Of a stretch of DNA of 64,000 bases, positions 23,979 to 31,783 are shown in pieces. The DNA comes from Solirubrobacterales bacterium (GTDB taxonomy: Bacteria; Actinomycetota; Thermoleophilia; Solirubrobacterales; 70-9). How positions within the stretch are numbered: the stretch's first letter is position 1; the number at the start of each line of letters is the position of its first letter. The DNA is taken from positions 186,001 to 250,000 of the forward strand of contig JANWHD010000018.1 in the NCBI GenBank assembly GCA_025450585.1. Direction: 5' to 3'. A program made the translations under genes and the position numbers. The notes below the pieces were generated by a model that had not been told where the DNA came from, ran no database searches, and saw only the letters and a list, made by a program, of their open reading frames with translations.

Positions 23979-24877
23979 CAGGCGGGCACCGGGATCCGCG
24001 ACGTCGCCGCGGCGTCGCCGCGCGCGATCGCCTCCCGCCTCCAGCGCAGGTAGCTCGGGCCGACGTTTCGCAACGTGCCGGGCAGTAGTGGCGTCGCGGC
24101 ACGGGAGGCTGCCGCAAGGACCTGCAGCTGGCGCTGCTTGGAGGGAGTCCACTCGACCCCGAAGCGGTCGCGTAGGAGCGGTGAGAGGAGGCCGCCGGTG
24201 ACCAGGGTGATCTGGTGGGCTGCCGGGATGCGGGCGAGCCGCCACGCCGCCTCGGGCAGGAACGGCAGCTCGGGCCGTGTCGGTGTGGCAAGCGACTCGA
24301 GAACTTCGTCGACCGCCGGCGTTCGCTCCAGCCCCTCCGTGACCATCCGCTCGAAGTAGTCGCCGAACTCCGCCCAGGTCTCCGGGAGGTCGCGCTCGCG
24401 AACTCCGATCAGGCGCCCGGCTCGCGTCCATTCCGCGTAGAAGACGTCGATCTCCCCAGCGGGGATCGGGGTGCCCAGCAGCTCGTGTGTCCGCACGATC
24501 GAGTGGGCGAGCGTGGCGTGGACCCAGGCGTAGGCCTCGGGCTCGAGCGCGTGGTAGCTCTCCCCGTCGGGCTTCACGCCCTTGATGTGCTTGTGCATCT
24601 CTCGGATGCGCCTGCCCATCTCGCCGGCGAGGTCCGGGCCGCCATAGGTCATCACGTAGGAGTAGTCGAGGGTGCGCAGCAGCCGGCCCCAGGGATCGCC
24701 ACGGAAGTCAGAGTGCTCGCTGACGCCGGCACCGACGGTCGGGTGCCCTACCTGGAGCAGGATCGCGTAGGCCCCGGCGCTGATCAGGCGCACGTCGCCG
24801 CCGTAGCGCCAGAGGACGGAGCCCGGCTTGGCCACGAGCGCGGGGACTTCGTCGGGAGTCGGAAGGACAGTCGACAT
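23978..24877 (-). CDS. oxygenase MpaB-family (DUF2236) protein
   Basis: This is a 299-residue protein. GSVLWRYGGDVRLISAGAYAILLQVGHPTVGAGV starts the DUF2236 core as in mycobacterial members. The segment EAYAWVHATLAHSIVRTHE supplies the conserved His/Arg helix. The ATG at 24877 is preferred over 24913. It is upstream of, and coupled to, the TetR gene. Family members include MpaB of mycophenolic acid synthesis and latex-clearing proteins. No specific reaction can be assigned. Confidence 0.85.
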   Translation of the reverse strand: MSTVLPTPDEVPALVAKPGSVLWRYGGDVRLISAGAYAILLQVGHPTVGAGVSEHSDFRGDPWGRLLRTLDYSYVMTYGGPDLAGEMGRRIREMHKHIKGVKPDGESYHALEPEAYAWVHATLAHSIVRTHELLGTPIPAGEIDVFYAEWTRAGRLIGVRERDLPETWAEFGDYFERMVTEGLERTPAVDEVLESLATPTRPELPFLPEAAWRLARIPAAHQITLVTGGLLSPLLRDRFGVEWTPSKQRQLQVLAAASRAATPLLPGTLRNVGPSYLRWRREAIARGDAAATSRIPVPA

Positions 24878-24895
24878 GTTCCGCACGGTACAGCA

Positions 24896-24910
24896 AGACG
24901 AATACCGTCT
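24896..24910. promoter_or_regulatory. short palindrome AGACG-N5-CGTCT
   Basis: A perfect 5-base inverted repeat with a 5-base centre lies 19 bases upstream of the ATG of the oxygenase-family/TetR operon. Position and size suit a TetR-family operator for autoregulation. A 5-base arm can occur by chance in this composition, so this is only a candidate. Confidence 0.3.
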
Positions 24911-24923
24911 CAACCATCCCAGA

Positions 24924-24969
24924 CGTGTCTGAGTTTGACCGCCAAATAAGGGGGGAAAACTCAGACACG
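24924..24969. repeat. inverted repeat upstream of rarA
   Basis: The 13-base arms CGTGTCTGAGTTT and AAACTCAGACACG are perfect and enclose 20 bases. The left side continues TTTGACC, the same sequence that ends the left arms of the hairpins at 39181 and 59244. Here it lies in a divergent promoter region, 38 bases from the rarA start, so it is not a terminator of an adjacent gene. Confidence 0.65.
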
Positions 24970-25007
24970 CCCCCGGTGGCGGCTGGACACCCTGGCAAGA
25001 TCGAAGC

Positions 25008-26336
25008 GTGGAGCGATTGTTCGACAGCGGCGAGGGACCGGGCAGCGGGGCGGTTCCGGCTGCCGACGCGCCACTGGCGGTGCGGATGCGGCCGCGAAGC
25101 CTCGGCGAGCTGGTCGGGCAGGAGCACGTGCTGGGCGAAGGGTCGGCGCTGCGGACGGCGATCGAGAGCGGGCACCCGCACAGCGCGATCCTCTACGGGC
25201 CGCCCGGGGCCGGCAAGACGACCCTGGCCCGGATCGCGGCGGCGGGTGCCGAGGGCGCTTTCGAGGAGGAGTCGGCGGTCAACGCGGGCCGGGCCGAGAT
25301 CCGCGCCGTGATCGAGCGGGCGCGCGAGCGCCGCGCCGGCAGCGGTCGCCCGACCGTGCTCTTCCTCGACGAGATCCATCGCTTCAACAAGGCCCAGCAG
25401 GACGCGCTGCTGCCGGCGGTGGAGGAAGGGCTGCTGACCCTGATCGGTGCCACCACCGAGAACCCCTATTTCGAGGTCAACTCCGCCCTGCTCTCGCGCT
25501 GCCAGATCTACGAGCTGCGCCCGCTCGAGCCCGGGCAGGTGGAGGAGCTCCTGCGCCGCGCCCTGGCCGATCCCGAGCGCGGGCTGGCCGAGCCGCCGCC
25601 GATCGAGGACCCGGCGCTCGAGATGCTGGCTCATCGCAGCGGCGGCGACGCCCGCGTGGCGCTCTCGGCGCTGGAGCGGGCGGCGGAGCGTTCGCGCGGG
25701 AAGCCGGTCGACGTCGCCGCGATCGAGGACGCGCTGCAGCGCAAGGCGCTCGACTACGACCGCCAGGGCGACCGCCACTACGACTTCGTCTCGGCCTGGA
25801 TCAAGGCGACGCGCGGCTCCGACGTCGACGCCTCTCTCTACTACCTGGCGGTGATGCTGGAGGGAGGCGAGGACCCGCGCTTCATCGCCCGCCGCATGGT
25901 CATCCTCGCCTCCGAGGACGTCGGCAACGCCGATCCGCAGGCGCTGCTGGTCGCCGATGCGGCGGCGCGTGCGGTGGACCGGGTCGGCCTGCCCGAGTGC
26001 GCGCTCAACCTCGCCCAGGCCACCGTCCACCTCGCACTGGCCCCTAAGTCCAACGCCTCCTACAAAGCGCTCGGCGCGGCACGGGCCGAGGTCCGCGCGA
26101 ACGGCGCCAAGACGCCACCGGACTACCTGCGCGACGCCCACTACCCGGGGGCGAAATTGCTGGGCCGTGGCGAGGGCTACCGCTACGCCCACGACGAGCC
26201 CGACGGGGTGAGCGACCAGCCGCTGCTCCCCGAGGGGCTGGAGGACCGCCGCTTCTACACCCCGACCGACCGCGGCTTCGAGGCCGAGCTGGGCCGGCGT
26301 CTGGAGGCTCTGCGAACGAAACTTCGCGGTCATTGA
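25008..26336 (+). CDS. rarA: replication-associated recombination protein A (MgsA/WRNIP1 family)
   Basis: This is a 442-residue AAA+ ATPase of the clamp-loader clade acting at stalled replication forks. Motifs: [17 protein letters not shown], Walker [10 protein letters not shown], Walker [12 protein letters not shown], sensor 1 LIGATTENP and arginine finger region ALLSRC. The C-terminal tetramerisation domain contains [18 protein letters not shown] and [14 protein letters not shown], diagnostic for RarA. GTG at 25008 gives MERLFD. Confidence 0.96.
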   Translation: MERLFDSGEGPGSGAVPAADAPLAVRMRPRSLGELVGQEHVLGEGSALRTAIESGHPHSAILYGPPGAGKTTLARIAAAGAEGAFEEESAVNAGRAEIRAVIERARERRAGSGRPTVLFLDEIHRFNKAQQDALLPAVEEGLLTLIGATTENPYFEVNSALLSRCQIYELRPLEPGQVEELLRRALADPERGLAEPPPIEDPALEMLAHRSGGDARVALSALERAAERSRGKPVDVAAIEDALQRKALDYDRQGDRHYDFVSAWIKATRGSDVDASLYYLAVMLEGGEDPRFIARRMVILASEDVGNADPQALLVADAAARAVDRVGLPECALNLAQATVHLALAPKSNASYKALGAARAEVRANGAKTPPDYLRDAHYPGAKLLGRGEGYRYAHDEPDGVSDQPLLPEGLEDRRFYTPTDRGFEAELGRRLEALRTKLRGH

Positions 26337-26410
26337 TACAGGCGCAACTTCTCCGGGACGATCGTGTTTCAAGGAGCGGCTTTCCAAGCTAGAGCCAGGG
26401 AGAGCCGACA

Positions 26411-26445
26411 CCCGCCGGAGGCCTGGACTGGGGGCCTCCGGCGGG
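26411..26445. terminator. GC-rich hairpin downstream of rarA
   Basis: The perfect 13-base arms CCCGCCGGAGGCC and GGCCTCCGGCGGG enclose a 9-base loop, 75 bases after the rarA stop. No T-run follows, so it would be a weak intrinsic terminator or an mRNA 3'-end stabiliser. The gap 26337-26562 otherwise holds only AT-poorer sequence with no gene I can support. Confidence 0.5.
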
Positions 26446-26562
26446 GACCTAAACGGGACAATCAGGGGGGAAACGGTGACCGCGCCTGGGGGGCGCGGGC
26501 GCCGCGTTGGGCGGTCGTTCACTCTCCGGCGACCGCCCGAAGCGCTTCTCTATGGTGGTGTC

Positions 26563-27357
26563 ATGAGTTCGGAGCGGATGCGACTCGGCGGCATGGCCTT
26601 GCGCAACGGCCTGCTGATCCACGGGCCGACTCACTGGGCCGTTGCGGTCCGCGGTCCCGACGGCGCGGTCCAGGTTGCCTCGGCGCGCAAGCCCGAACTG
26701 GCGCCCCGGCTGGCCGCCCGGCTTCCCGGCCTGCGCGGCCCGCTGAAACTGGCCGAGGCGCTGGCCGTCCTGCCGCTGGTGCGGAGGCGGATGCCCGCCG
26801 CACGCCTGCCGTTTGAGGACGTCCGCGTCCTCGCCGCGATCGGCGCGACGCTGGTTGCGACGGGGGTGCTGCGCAAGCGCTTCGGCAGCTCGACCCTGCG
26901 CGAGGGCGCAGTGCAGGCGATCGGTGTCATCCCGGCGCTCGTCGCCCTGCTCGACCGCGACCTCGCCGCCTACCACGGCGTCGAGCACAAGGCGATCGCC
27001 GCCTACGAGCAGGGGATCGACGACCCGACCAGCGTGCCCAAGGAGCACGACCGCTGCGGCTCCAACCTGCTCGCCCCGATGATGCTGCTCTCGGCCGGGG
27101 GCACGATCCTGCTCGAGCGGGTGGTAGAGCGGCCGGGCCCGGTCGCTCGGGCCACCGTCGGCCTCGCCGGCGCCTCGGTCGCGGTCGAGATGTTCGCCTG
27201 GAGCGACCGCCACCACGGGGACCCCCTGGCCGAGGCATTCCACACGCCGGGACGGGAGATCCAGCGCCTGATCGCGACCAAGGAGCCGACTCCCGCGCAG
27301 CTTCAGGTGGGCGTCGCCGCCCTGGCCGAGATCCTGCGCGCCGAGAGCGCCGCGTAG
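26563..27357 (+). CDS. DUF1385-family membrane protein
   Basis: This is a 264-residue protein. The start MSSERMRLGGMALRNGLLIHGPTHW at 26563 matches the family N-terminus, so the longer frame from 26476 is not used. The hallmark AAYHGVEHKAIAAYE is present, as is a Cys/Asn motif (HDRCGSNL). Two or three hydrophobic segments follow. Some DUF1385 proteins are linked to metal-dependent membrane functions, but no activity is established that I can cite with certainty. Confidence 0.85.
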   Translation: MSSERMRLGGMALRNGLLIHGPTHWAVAVRGPDGAVQVASARKPELAPRLAARLPGLRGPLKLAEALAVLPLVRRRMPAARLPFEDVRVLAAIGATLVATGVLRKRFGSSTLREGAVQAIGVIPALVALLDRDLAAYHGVEHKAIAAYEQGIDDPTSVPKEHDRCGSNLLAPMMLLSAGGTILLERVVERPGPVARATVGLAGASVAVEMFAWSDRHHGDPLAEAFHTPGREIQRLIATKEPTPAQLQVGVAALAEILRAESAA

Positions 27358-27368
27358 ACTGCCGCTCC

Positions 27369-27782
27369 GTGTTTGGACGCATCGACCACATCGGCGTCGC
27401 CGTCGAGGATCTCGACGCTGGCATCGAGCTCTACGCGAAGAGCTTCCAGATGGAGCTGGCGCACCGCGAGACCGTCGAGGAGCAGGGCGTGGAGGCGGTC
27501 CTGCTCGACGTCGGCGAGGGCCACGTCGAGCTGCTGGCGCCGCTGGGTCCCGACACGCCCGTCGGCAAGTACCTGGCCCGCAAGGGCCCGGGCCTGCACC
27601 ACGTCGCCTACGCCGTCGACGACATCGACGCGACACTGGAGGGCCTTGCAGCCGCGGGGATCGAGCTGATCGATAGCGAGGCGCGGGTGGGGATCCGCGA
27701 CAGCCGCGTCGCCTTCCTGCACCCGCGCTCGACCGGCGGCGTGCTTACAGAGATCGTCGAACCGGCAGAAGGAGGGCACTGA
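27369..27782 (+). CDS. mce: methylmalonyl-CoA epimerase
   Basis: This 137-residue vicinal-oxygen-chelate protein interconverts (2R)- and (2S)-methylmalonyl-CoA in propionate metabolism. Metal ligands are in RIDHIGVAVEDLDAG (His), GHVELLAP (Glu), LHHVAYAVDDI (His) and LTEIVEP (Glu). The GTG start is at 27369. The stop overlaps the next gene's ATG (TGATG). Confidence 0.93.
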   Translation: MFGRIDHIGVAVEDLDAGIELYAKSFQMELAHRETVEEQGVEAVLLDVGEGHVELLAPLGPDTPVGKYLARKGPGLHHVAYAVDDIDATLEGLAAAGIELIDSEARVGIRDSRVAFLHPRSTGGVLTEIVEPAEGGH

Positions 27783-28012
27783 TGGCGGACACGCCGCAGA
27801 AGGTGGAGATCGGCTTCGAGGGAGGCCAGGTGATCTCGGTTCGCCTCAACGGGGACGAGCTGACGGACCTGCGCAAGCAGGTCGAGAAGGGCGGCTGGCA
27901 CGACGTCAAGACCGAGGACGGGATCCTCGCGATCTACGTCGGCAAGGTCTCGTTTCTGAGAATCGACTCGGGCGAGCACAAGGTCGGCTTCTCCCTCAAC
28001 CGCCCGGACTGA
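27782..28012 (+). CDS. small conserved beta-rich protein
   Basis: This is a 76-residue protein without membrane segments. It is beta-rich (VEIGFEGGQVISVRLN, DGILAIYVGKVSFLRID), compatible with a small barrel. It overlaps the epimerase gene upstream and the methyltransferase downstream by short TGATG-type junctions, so the three are one translation unit. I do not recognise the family. The ATG follows AGGAGGGC closely, a strong ribosome binding site. Confidence 0.75.
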   Translation: MADTPQKVEIGFEGGQVISVRLNGDELTDLRKQVEKGGWHDVKTEDGILAIYVGKVSFLRIDSGEHKVGFSLNRPD

Positions 28013-28623
28013 TGCGCGCGCGCCGGCTCCTCGGTGCTGCCACCCTGGCGACGCTGGGCGCGGCGCTCTGGTGGCGCAAGAACCCTTCGGCCTGCCCCTA
28101 CGGGCAGCGCTTCTGGGTCGAAGCTCCGCACCCGATCATCACCCGCGAGCGGCTGCGCGAGGTCCTGCGCCCCGAGCCGGGCGAGCGCATCCTGGAGATC
28201 GGCCCTGGGGTCGGCTACTACACCCTCGACATGGCCGAGTGGGTAGGCCCCGAGGGCAAGGTCGAGATCTTCGACCTCCAGCAGGAGTTCCTCGACCACA
28301 CGATGGGACGGGCGACCGAGCGCGGCCTCGCCAACGTGGTCCCGACCCAGGGCGATGCCACCGCTCTCTCCTATGAGGACGACTCGATGGACGCCGTCGT
28401 CCTCACTGCCGTTCTCGGCGAGATCCCCGACCCGGTGGCGGCGCTGCGCGAGATTGCCCGGGTCCTCGAGCCCAGCGGCCGCCTCATAGTCGGCGAGCTC
28501 TTCGGCGACCCACACTTCACGACCCAGGCGGCTCTCAAACGCCAGGCTTCGGAAGCCGGTCTCAGCTGGGAGAGCCACTCCGGTAACTGGTTCGCCTACT
28601 TCGCACGCCTCTCACCCAACTGA
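28012..28623 (+). CDS. class I SAM-dependent methyltransferase
   Basis: This is a 203-residue protein. Motif I is RILEIGPGVGYYTLDMA, the acidic end of strand 2 is VEIFDLQ, and motif IV is SMDAVVLTAVLGEI. A hydrophobic N-terminal segment (about 5-20) followed by WWRKNPS suggests membrane association. The substrate is unknown. It resembles menaquinone- or phospholipid-type methyltransferases in the core, but without a diagnostic motif. Confidence 0.85.
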   Translation: MRARRLLGAATLATLGAALWWRKNPSACPYGQRFWVEAPHPIITRERLREVLRPEPGERILEIGPGVGYYTLDMAEWVGPEGKVEIFDLQQEFLDHTMGRATERGLANVVPTQGDATALSYEDDSMDAVVLTAVLGEIPDPVAALREIARVLEPSGRLIVGELFGDPHFTTQAALKRQASEAGLSWESHSGNWFAYFARLSPN

Positions 28624-28641
28624 GGGGGAACGTCGACGGAG

Positions 28642-28670
28642 GACCCCGGCGGCCTTGAGCCGCCGGGGTC
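28642..28670 (+). terminator. rho-independent terminator
   Basis: The perfect 12-base arms GACCCCGGCGGC and GCCGCCGGGGTC enclose CTTGA, followed by TTTCCGT. It lies 18 bases after the methyltransferase stop and ends the 27369-28623 operon. The stem also faces the end of the convergent repeat-protein gene. Confidence 0.9.
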
Positions 28671-28707
28671 TTTCCGTCATTCGAAGGCGTCCCTTCGAAT
28701 CGCTGAG

Positions 28708-29931
28708 TTACCAGGGCGAGCCTCCGTCCAACCAGCTCCTATTGGACTGGAGCACTTTCGCGACGTTCGCCGCGTTAGCGTCGCCGCCGTCGGCATTGGC
28801 GTCTCCACCGTTGCCGCCGTAGGCGTCGCCACTGGTCGCCGTGGTGTCTCCACCGCTGGCGTTCGCTTCATTGCCGTGGCCCCAACCGCTGCCTCCGTGA
28901 CCGCAACCGCAGGACCTGCTCTTGTCCTGCTCCTGCGGCTTGGACTCGGCATCGGCGTTGCCATTGTGCTTCTGTTCGTTGCCGGTGTAGGCGTTGCCGC
29001 CATTACCGCCGGTGGCGTTGGCGTCGCCGCCGGTCGCTTCGGGACTGCCCTGATGGACACTCGACTCGTTGCTCTGCGAGGAGCCCGAGCCGTCCTTCGA
29101 GTGGCTCTGGCAGCCACAGCTCCCGTGAGAGGAGTGACCGGAGCCCGACCCCGACGATTCGTTGGTCTGCTCGACCACCGCGCCGTTCGAGGCATCGGCG
29201 TCGCCGCCGTTGGCATTGGCTTCTCCACCGTTGCCGCCGTAGGCGTCGCCACTGGTCGCCGTGGTGTCTCCACCGTTGGCGTTCGCGTCGTTGCTGCTTC
29301 CGCCTCCGTGACCGCAACCGCAGGACTTGCTCTCCTTCTGCTCCTGCGGCTCGGACTTGGCGTAGGCGTTGCCGTTCCCGATTTGGGTGTTGCCGGTGCT
29401 GGCGTTGCCGCCATTGCCACCGTAGGCATCGGCGTTGCCGCCGTATGCGCTCGGATCGCCTTGCTCGACACTCGACTCGTTGCTCTGCGAGGTGCCCGAG
29501 CCGTCCTTCGAGTGGCTCTGGCAGCCGCAGCCCGACCCCGACCCCGACGATTCGTTGGTCTGCTCGACCACCGCGCCGTTCGAGGCATCGGCGTCGCCGC
29601 CGTCGGCATTGGCGTCTCCGCCGTTGCCGCCGTAGGCGTCGCCACTGGTCGCCGTGGTGTCTCCACCGTCGGCGTTCGCGTCGCCACCGACCGAGACGGC
29701 AACCGCGTTGCCATTCCCGATCTGGGTGTTGCCGGTGCTGGCGTCGCCGCCTTCACCGCCGGTTGCGGTGGCTTCGCCACCAGTTGCGCTCGGGTCGCCC
29801 TGGGTCACTTCGCTGACGTTGCTTTGCCCAGAGGGGGGCAGCGGCACCGGCAGCGGCGTAGTGGCAGCGGCGGGGGCCGCGCCGATCGCCATGGCGACCA
29901 CGGCTGCGATTACAACCATGGGATATCGCAT
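28708..29931 (-). CDS. secreted Gly/Asn/Ala-rich tandem-repeat protein
   Basis: This is a 407-residue protein with a signal peptide (residues 1-23, ending APAAA). The rest is built from two alternating modules with a period of about 132-135 residues. Module A (about 36-80, 151-192, 286-330) has QGxPxAxGGxAxAxGGxGG and ends TGNxQxxNGNA. Module B (about 83-130, 218-262, 356-393) begins GGDTTATSGDAYGGNGG. Four CGC clusters (135-137, 204-206, 272-274, 341-343) separate modules. Regular Gly/Asn/Gln spacing suggests a beta-solenoid or amyloid-like structural surface protein, with Cys clusters as cross-links or metal sites. Function is inferred only. Confidence 0.85.
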   Translation of the reverse strand: MRYPMVVIAAVVAMAIGAAPAAATTPLPVPLPPSGQSNVSEVTQGDPSATGGEATATGGEGGDASTGNTQIGNGNAVAVSVGGDANADGGDTTATSGDAYGGNGGDANADGGDADASNGAVVEQTNESSGSGSGCGCQSHSKDGSGTSQSNESSVEQGDPSAYGGNADAYGGNGGNASTGNTQIGNGNAYAKSEPQEQKESKSCGCGHGGGSSNDANANGGDTTATSGDAYGGNGGEANANGGDADASNGAVVEQTNESSGSGSGHSSHGSCGCQSHSKDGSGSSQSNESSVHQGSPEATGGDANATGGNGGNAYTGNEQKHNGNADAESKPQEQDKSRSCGCGHGGSGWGHGNEANASGGDTTATSGDAYGGNGGDANADGGDANAANVAKVLQSNRSWLDGGSPW

Positions 29932-30021
29932 CGGTAATTCCTTCCATGCTCGAGTTTGCTTTCGCCGGAGGATTGGCTTGAGGGCTCCCGGCGCAGCCCT
30001 GGTCTGGGTCGCCAGGCAGAC

Positions 30022-31002
30022 CTAGCCAGGGCGCTCGAGCGCGCAGACGAACGGGACGGGCGGCCGGAAGGCCGGCACCTCCCCGAGCCTGCGCAGAGTC
30101 GCCGGCGCCACCAGCGCGAGCAACGCGAGCAGCGCGGCGAGGGGGACGAAGGACGAGCCGGTCGAGCCAGCGGTGGCTGCGGAAGAGCCGGGGGCTGGCA
30201 TCGGACCGTCAAGGGGGGCAGGATCGTTTGAGCGCACGCCGGTCGCGCCGCTCGTCGGCGTCGACTGGATCCCGTCGACCCCTCCGAGTGCGCTGGGCCA
30301 TGGAGGCTCGGCACCTGAGAATCCGCGGTATCGCGGCAGGCTGCTCATCCCGTCGACATGTACGCGTGGAAGTACGCCGACTGGTTGGACGGCGCCATGG
30401 GTGTGCGGCGTCGTGTTGACGGAGACAGGGCTCTCGGAGACGGGACTCTCGCCTGGAGAGAGGAGCACCCCGCTCGGCGGCGTCCCGGCGGGTTGCAGCA
30501 GTCTCTCGGCCCGGGTCGGATTCCCATGGCCAGCAACGGCAGCGACCTTCGTTCCGACCTCCTCGGATAGCCCGGAGAGCTGCTGGGCTTGATCGTCAAC
30601 CGCCGTGGCCGTTTTCGTGGAGACTTCACCGACCTGACCGACCGCGTCGGTTGTCCTGCGGACAGTCTCAGACGTTGCTTCCCGGACGGTCTCTGACGCA
30701 GCCCTCACCGGCGAGGTGACCGCGTTGCTTTCGACCGCCGTGCCGGCCGTCTCGGCCACGGTGCCAACCGCCTCGACCGCACTCTCGGGCTCCGGAGTCT
30801 CTGCCGGCGCTTCAACGGGGAGAGCCGGTGCAGGCACCTCTTCGGTGGAGACCGCGTCTTCCGCCGCCGAGGCAATAGGCGACACCGCGCCGTCGATCGT
30901 TTCGCCCTGGGCGCAAGCGGCTGCGAGCAGGAAGATCGCGGAGATCGCCACGGCAACGAAGAGGAGCCGGTTGACTGGGGATTTGCGCATCGAGACCTTC
31001 AC
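30022..31002 (-). CDS. secreted Ser/Ala/Glu/Pro-rich protein with C-terminal membrane tail ending LERPG
   Basis: This is a 326-residue protein. The signal peptide (about 12-33) ends LAAACAQG. If the Cys is lipidated it would be a lipoprotein. The middle is low complexity (Ala, Glu, Val, Thr, then Pro/Ser-rich). The C-terminus has SSFVPLAALLALLALVAPA as a membrane helix, then Arg residues and FVCALERPG. This tripartite tail (helix, basic, conserved end) looks like a sorting signal. Start GTG 31002 follows AGGAG closely. An ATG four codons later is the alternative. Confidence 0.75.
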   Translation of the reverse strand: MKVSMRKSPVNRLLFVAVAISAIFLLAAACAQGETIDGAVSPIASAAEDAVSTEEVPAPALPVEAPAETPEPESAVEAVGTVAETAGTAVESNAVTSPVRAASETVREATSETVRRTTDAVGQVGEVSTKTATAVDDQAQQLSGLSEEVGTKVAAVAGHGNPTRAERLLQPAGTPPSGVLLSPGESPVSESPVSVNTTPHTHGAVQPVGVLPRVHVDGMSSLPRYRGFSGAEPPWPSALGGVDGIQSTPTSGATGVRSNDPAPLDGPMPAPGSSAATAGSTGSSFVPLAALLALLALVAPATLRRLGEVPAFRPPVPFVCALERPG

Positions 31003-31121
31003 GAACTCCTCAGACTACCCAATATTTGTCCAAATTCACCCCTATTTTTAAAGGTCGCGCTGGCCTCGAGATGAGGTCCAGGGTCAGCGAATCGGAGAAG
31101 TCCCTGCACCCGCGCAAGAAG

Positions 31122-31149
31122 AGCCGGAGAGCCAGTGGGCTCTCCGGCT
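31122..31149 (-). terminator. intrinsic terminator of the small membrane-protein gene
   Basis: The perfect 12-base arms AGCCGGAGAGCC and GGCTCTCCGGCT have a 4-base loop. Read on the minus strand the hairpin follows the stop of 31195-31443 and is trailed by CTTCTT. It separates that gene from the secreted-protein gene downstream. The 192-base gap 31003-31194 otherwise holds the downstream gene's AT-rich promoter region near 31020-31050. Confidence 0.8.
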
Positions 31150-31194
31150 GAATGTTAAGAAAGGCGGAGACGGCCTGAAAGGAGCGCTATCGGT

Positions 31195-31443
31195 TCAGTA
31201 GCGCGGAGGTACTTCGCGCCGTTCCACCGGAACGCGTTCTTCGGGCGGCGCCACGGCTTCGCGCCGACGGACGCGGTCGGACCAGATCGCCTCTTGGAAG
31301 AAGGAGAGGACGAGGCCGACGACTCCGGCGATCATCAGGATCAGGCCGACGGTGTCGATGCTGACCCCCTCGACGTGGACGTTGGTCGCGTAGCGGAGGA
31401 TTGCCCCCACTGCGATCAGGAAAATCGCTGCGGCAATAGTCAT
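31195..31443 (-). CDS. small membrane protein (DUF6458-like)
   Basis: This is an 82-residue protein with two transmembrane helices (about 3-16 and 30-50). MTIAAAIFLIAVGAILRYA is the typical start of the DUF6458 actinobacterial family. The cytoplasmic tail is rich in Arg, Glu and Pro. Function is unknown. It lies just downstream of the small basic protein gene on the same strand and ends at the hairpin 31122-31149. Confidence 0.75.
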   Translation of the reverse strand: MTIAAAIFLIAVGAILRYATNVHVEGVSIDTVGLILMIAGVVGLVLSFFQEAIWSDRVRRREAVAPPEERVPVERREVPPRY

Positions 31444-31491
31444 GGAGCCTGGCTACCCTGGCTCTCAGCGAAGGAAACCTCGACCGTTCGT

Positions 31492-31725
31492 CTAGCCGCG
31501 CAGGGCCTTGCCGGCGATGTTCTTCAGCCGGGTCCTGTCCCGCTGCGACAGGGTGCTCGGGAGCCCCTTCGACTTCGTCACCAGCCGCAGGAGTTCCTGC
31601 CGTTCCCGCTTCGTCAGGTTGGACTCCATTCGCTCGCGACCCTTCTCGACGAGCCAGACGGCGACGAGCCAGACCAACTTCCAGGGAACGCGCTTCCAGG
31701 CGCGCCGTGCGATCCACATCGGCAT
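31492..31725 (-). CDS. small basic membrane-associated protein
   Basis: This is a 77-residue protein. One hydrophobic stretch, WKLVWLVAVWLVEKG, is flanked by many Arg and Lys residues. A helical charged segment then ends TRLKNIAGKALRG. No family is recognised. Coding character and the position upstream of 31195-31443 support it. ATG at 31725 is the only good start. Confidence 0.6.
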   Translation of the reverse strand: MPMWIARRAWKRVPWKLVWLVAVWLVEKGRERMESNLTKRERQELLRLVTKSKGLPSTLSQRDRTRLKNIAGKALRG

Positions 31726-31783
31726 GGCCGGTCTCTACCCGGCTGAGGAAGATGGCAACCGGGGAAGAGGAGCCCTGGCCGGC

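Noticed and set aside
23349..24431. 360-residue frame ending in the TetR protein
   Set aside because: Residues before the ATG at 23978 lie over the oxygenase-family gene in another frame and have no domain.
28876..29937. 353-residue open frame on the plus strand opposite the repeat protein
   Set aside because: Its periodic Ala/Val/Gly composition is the reverse image of the Gly/Asn repeats on the minus strand, which has the signal peptide and a start. It is an antisense shadow.
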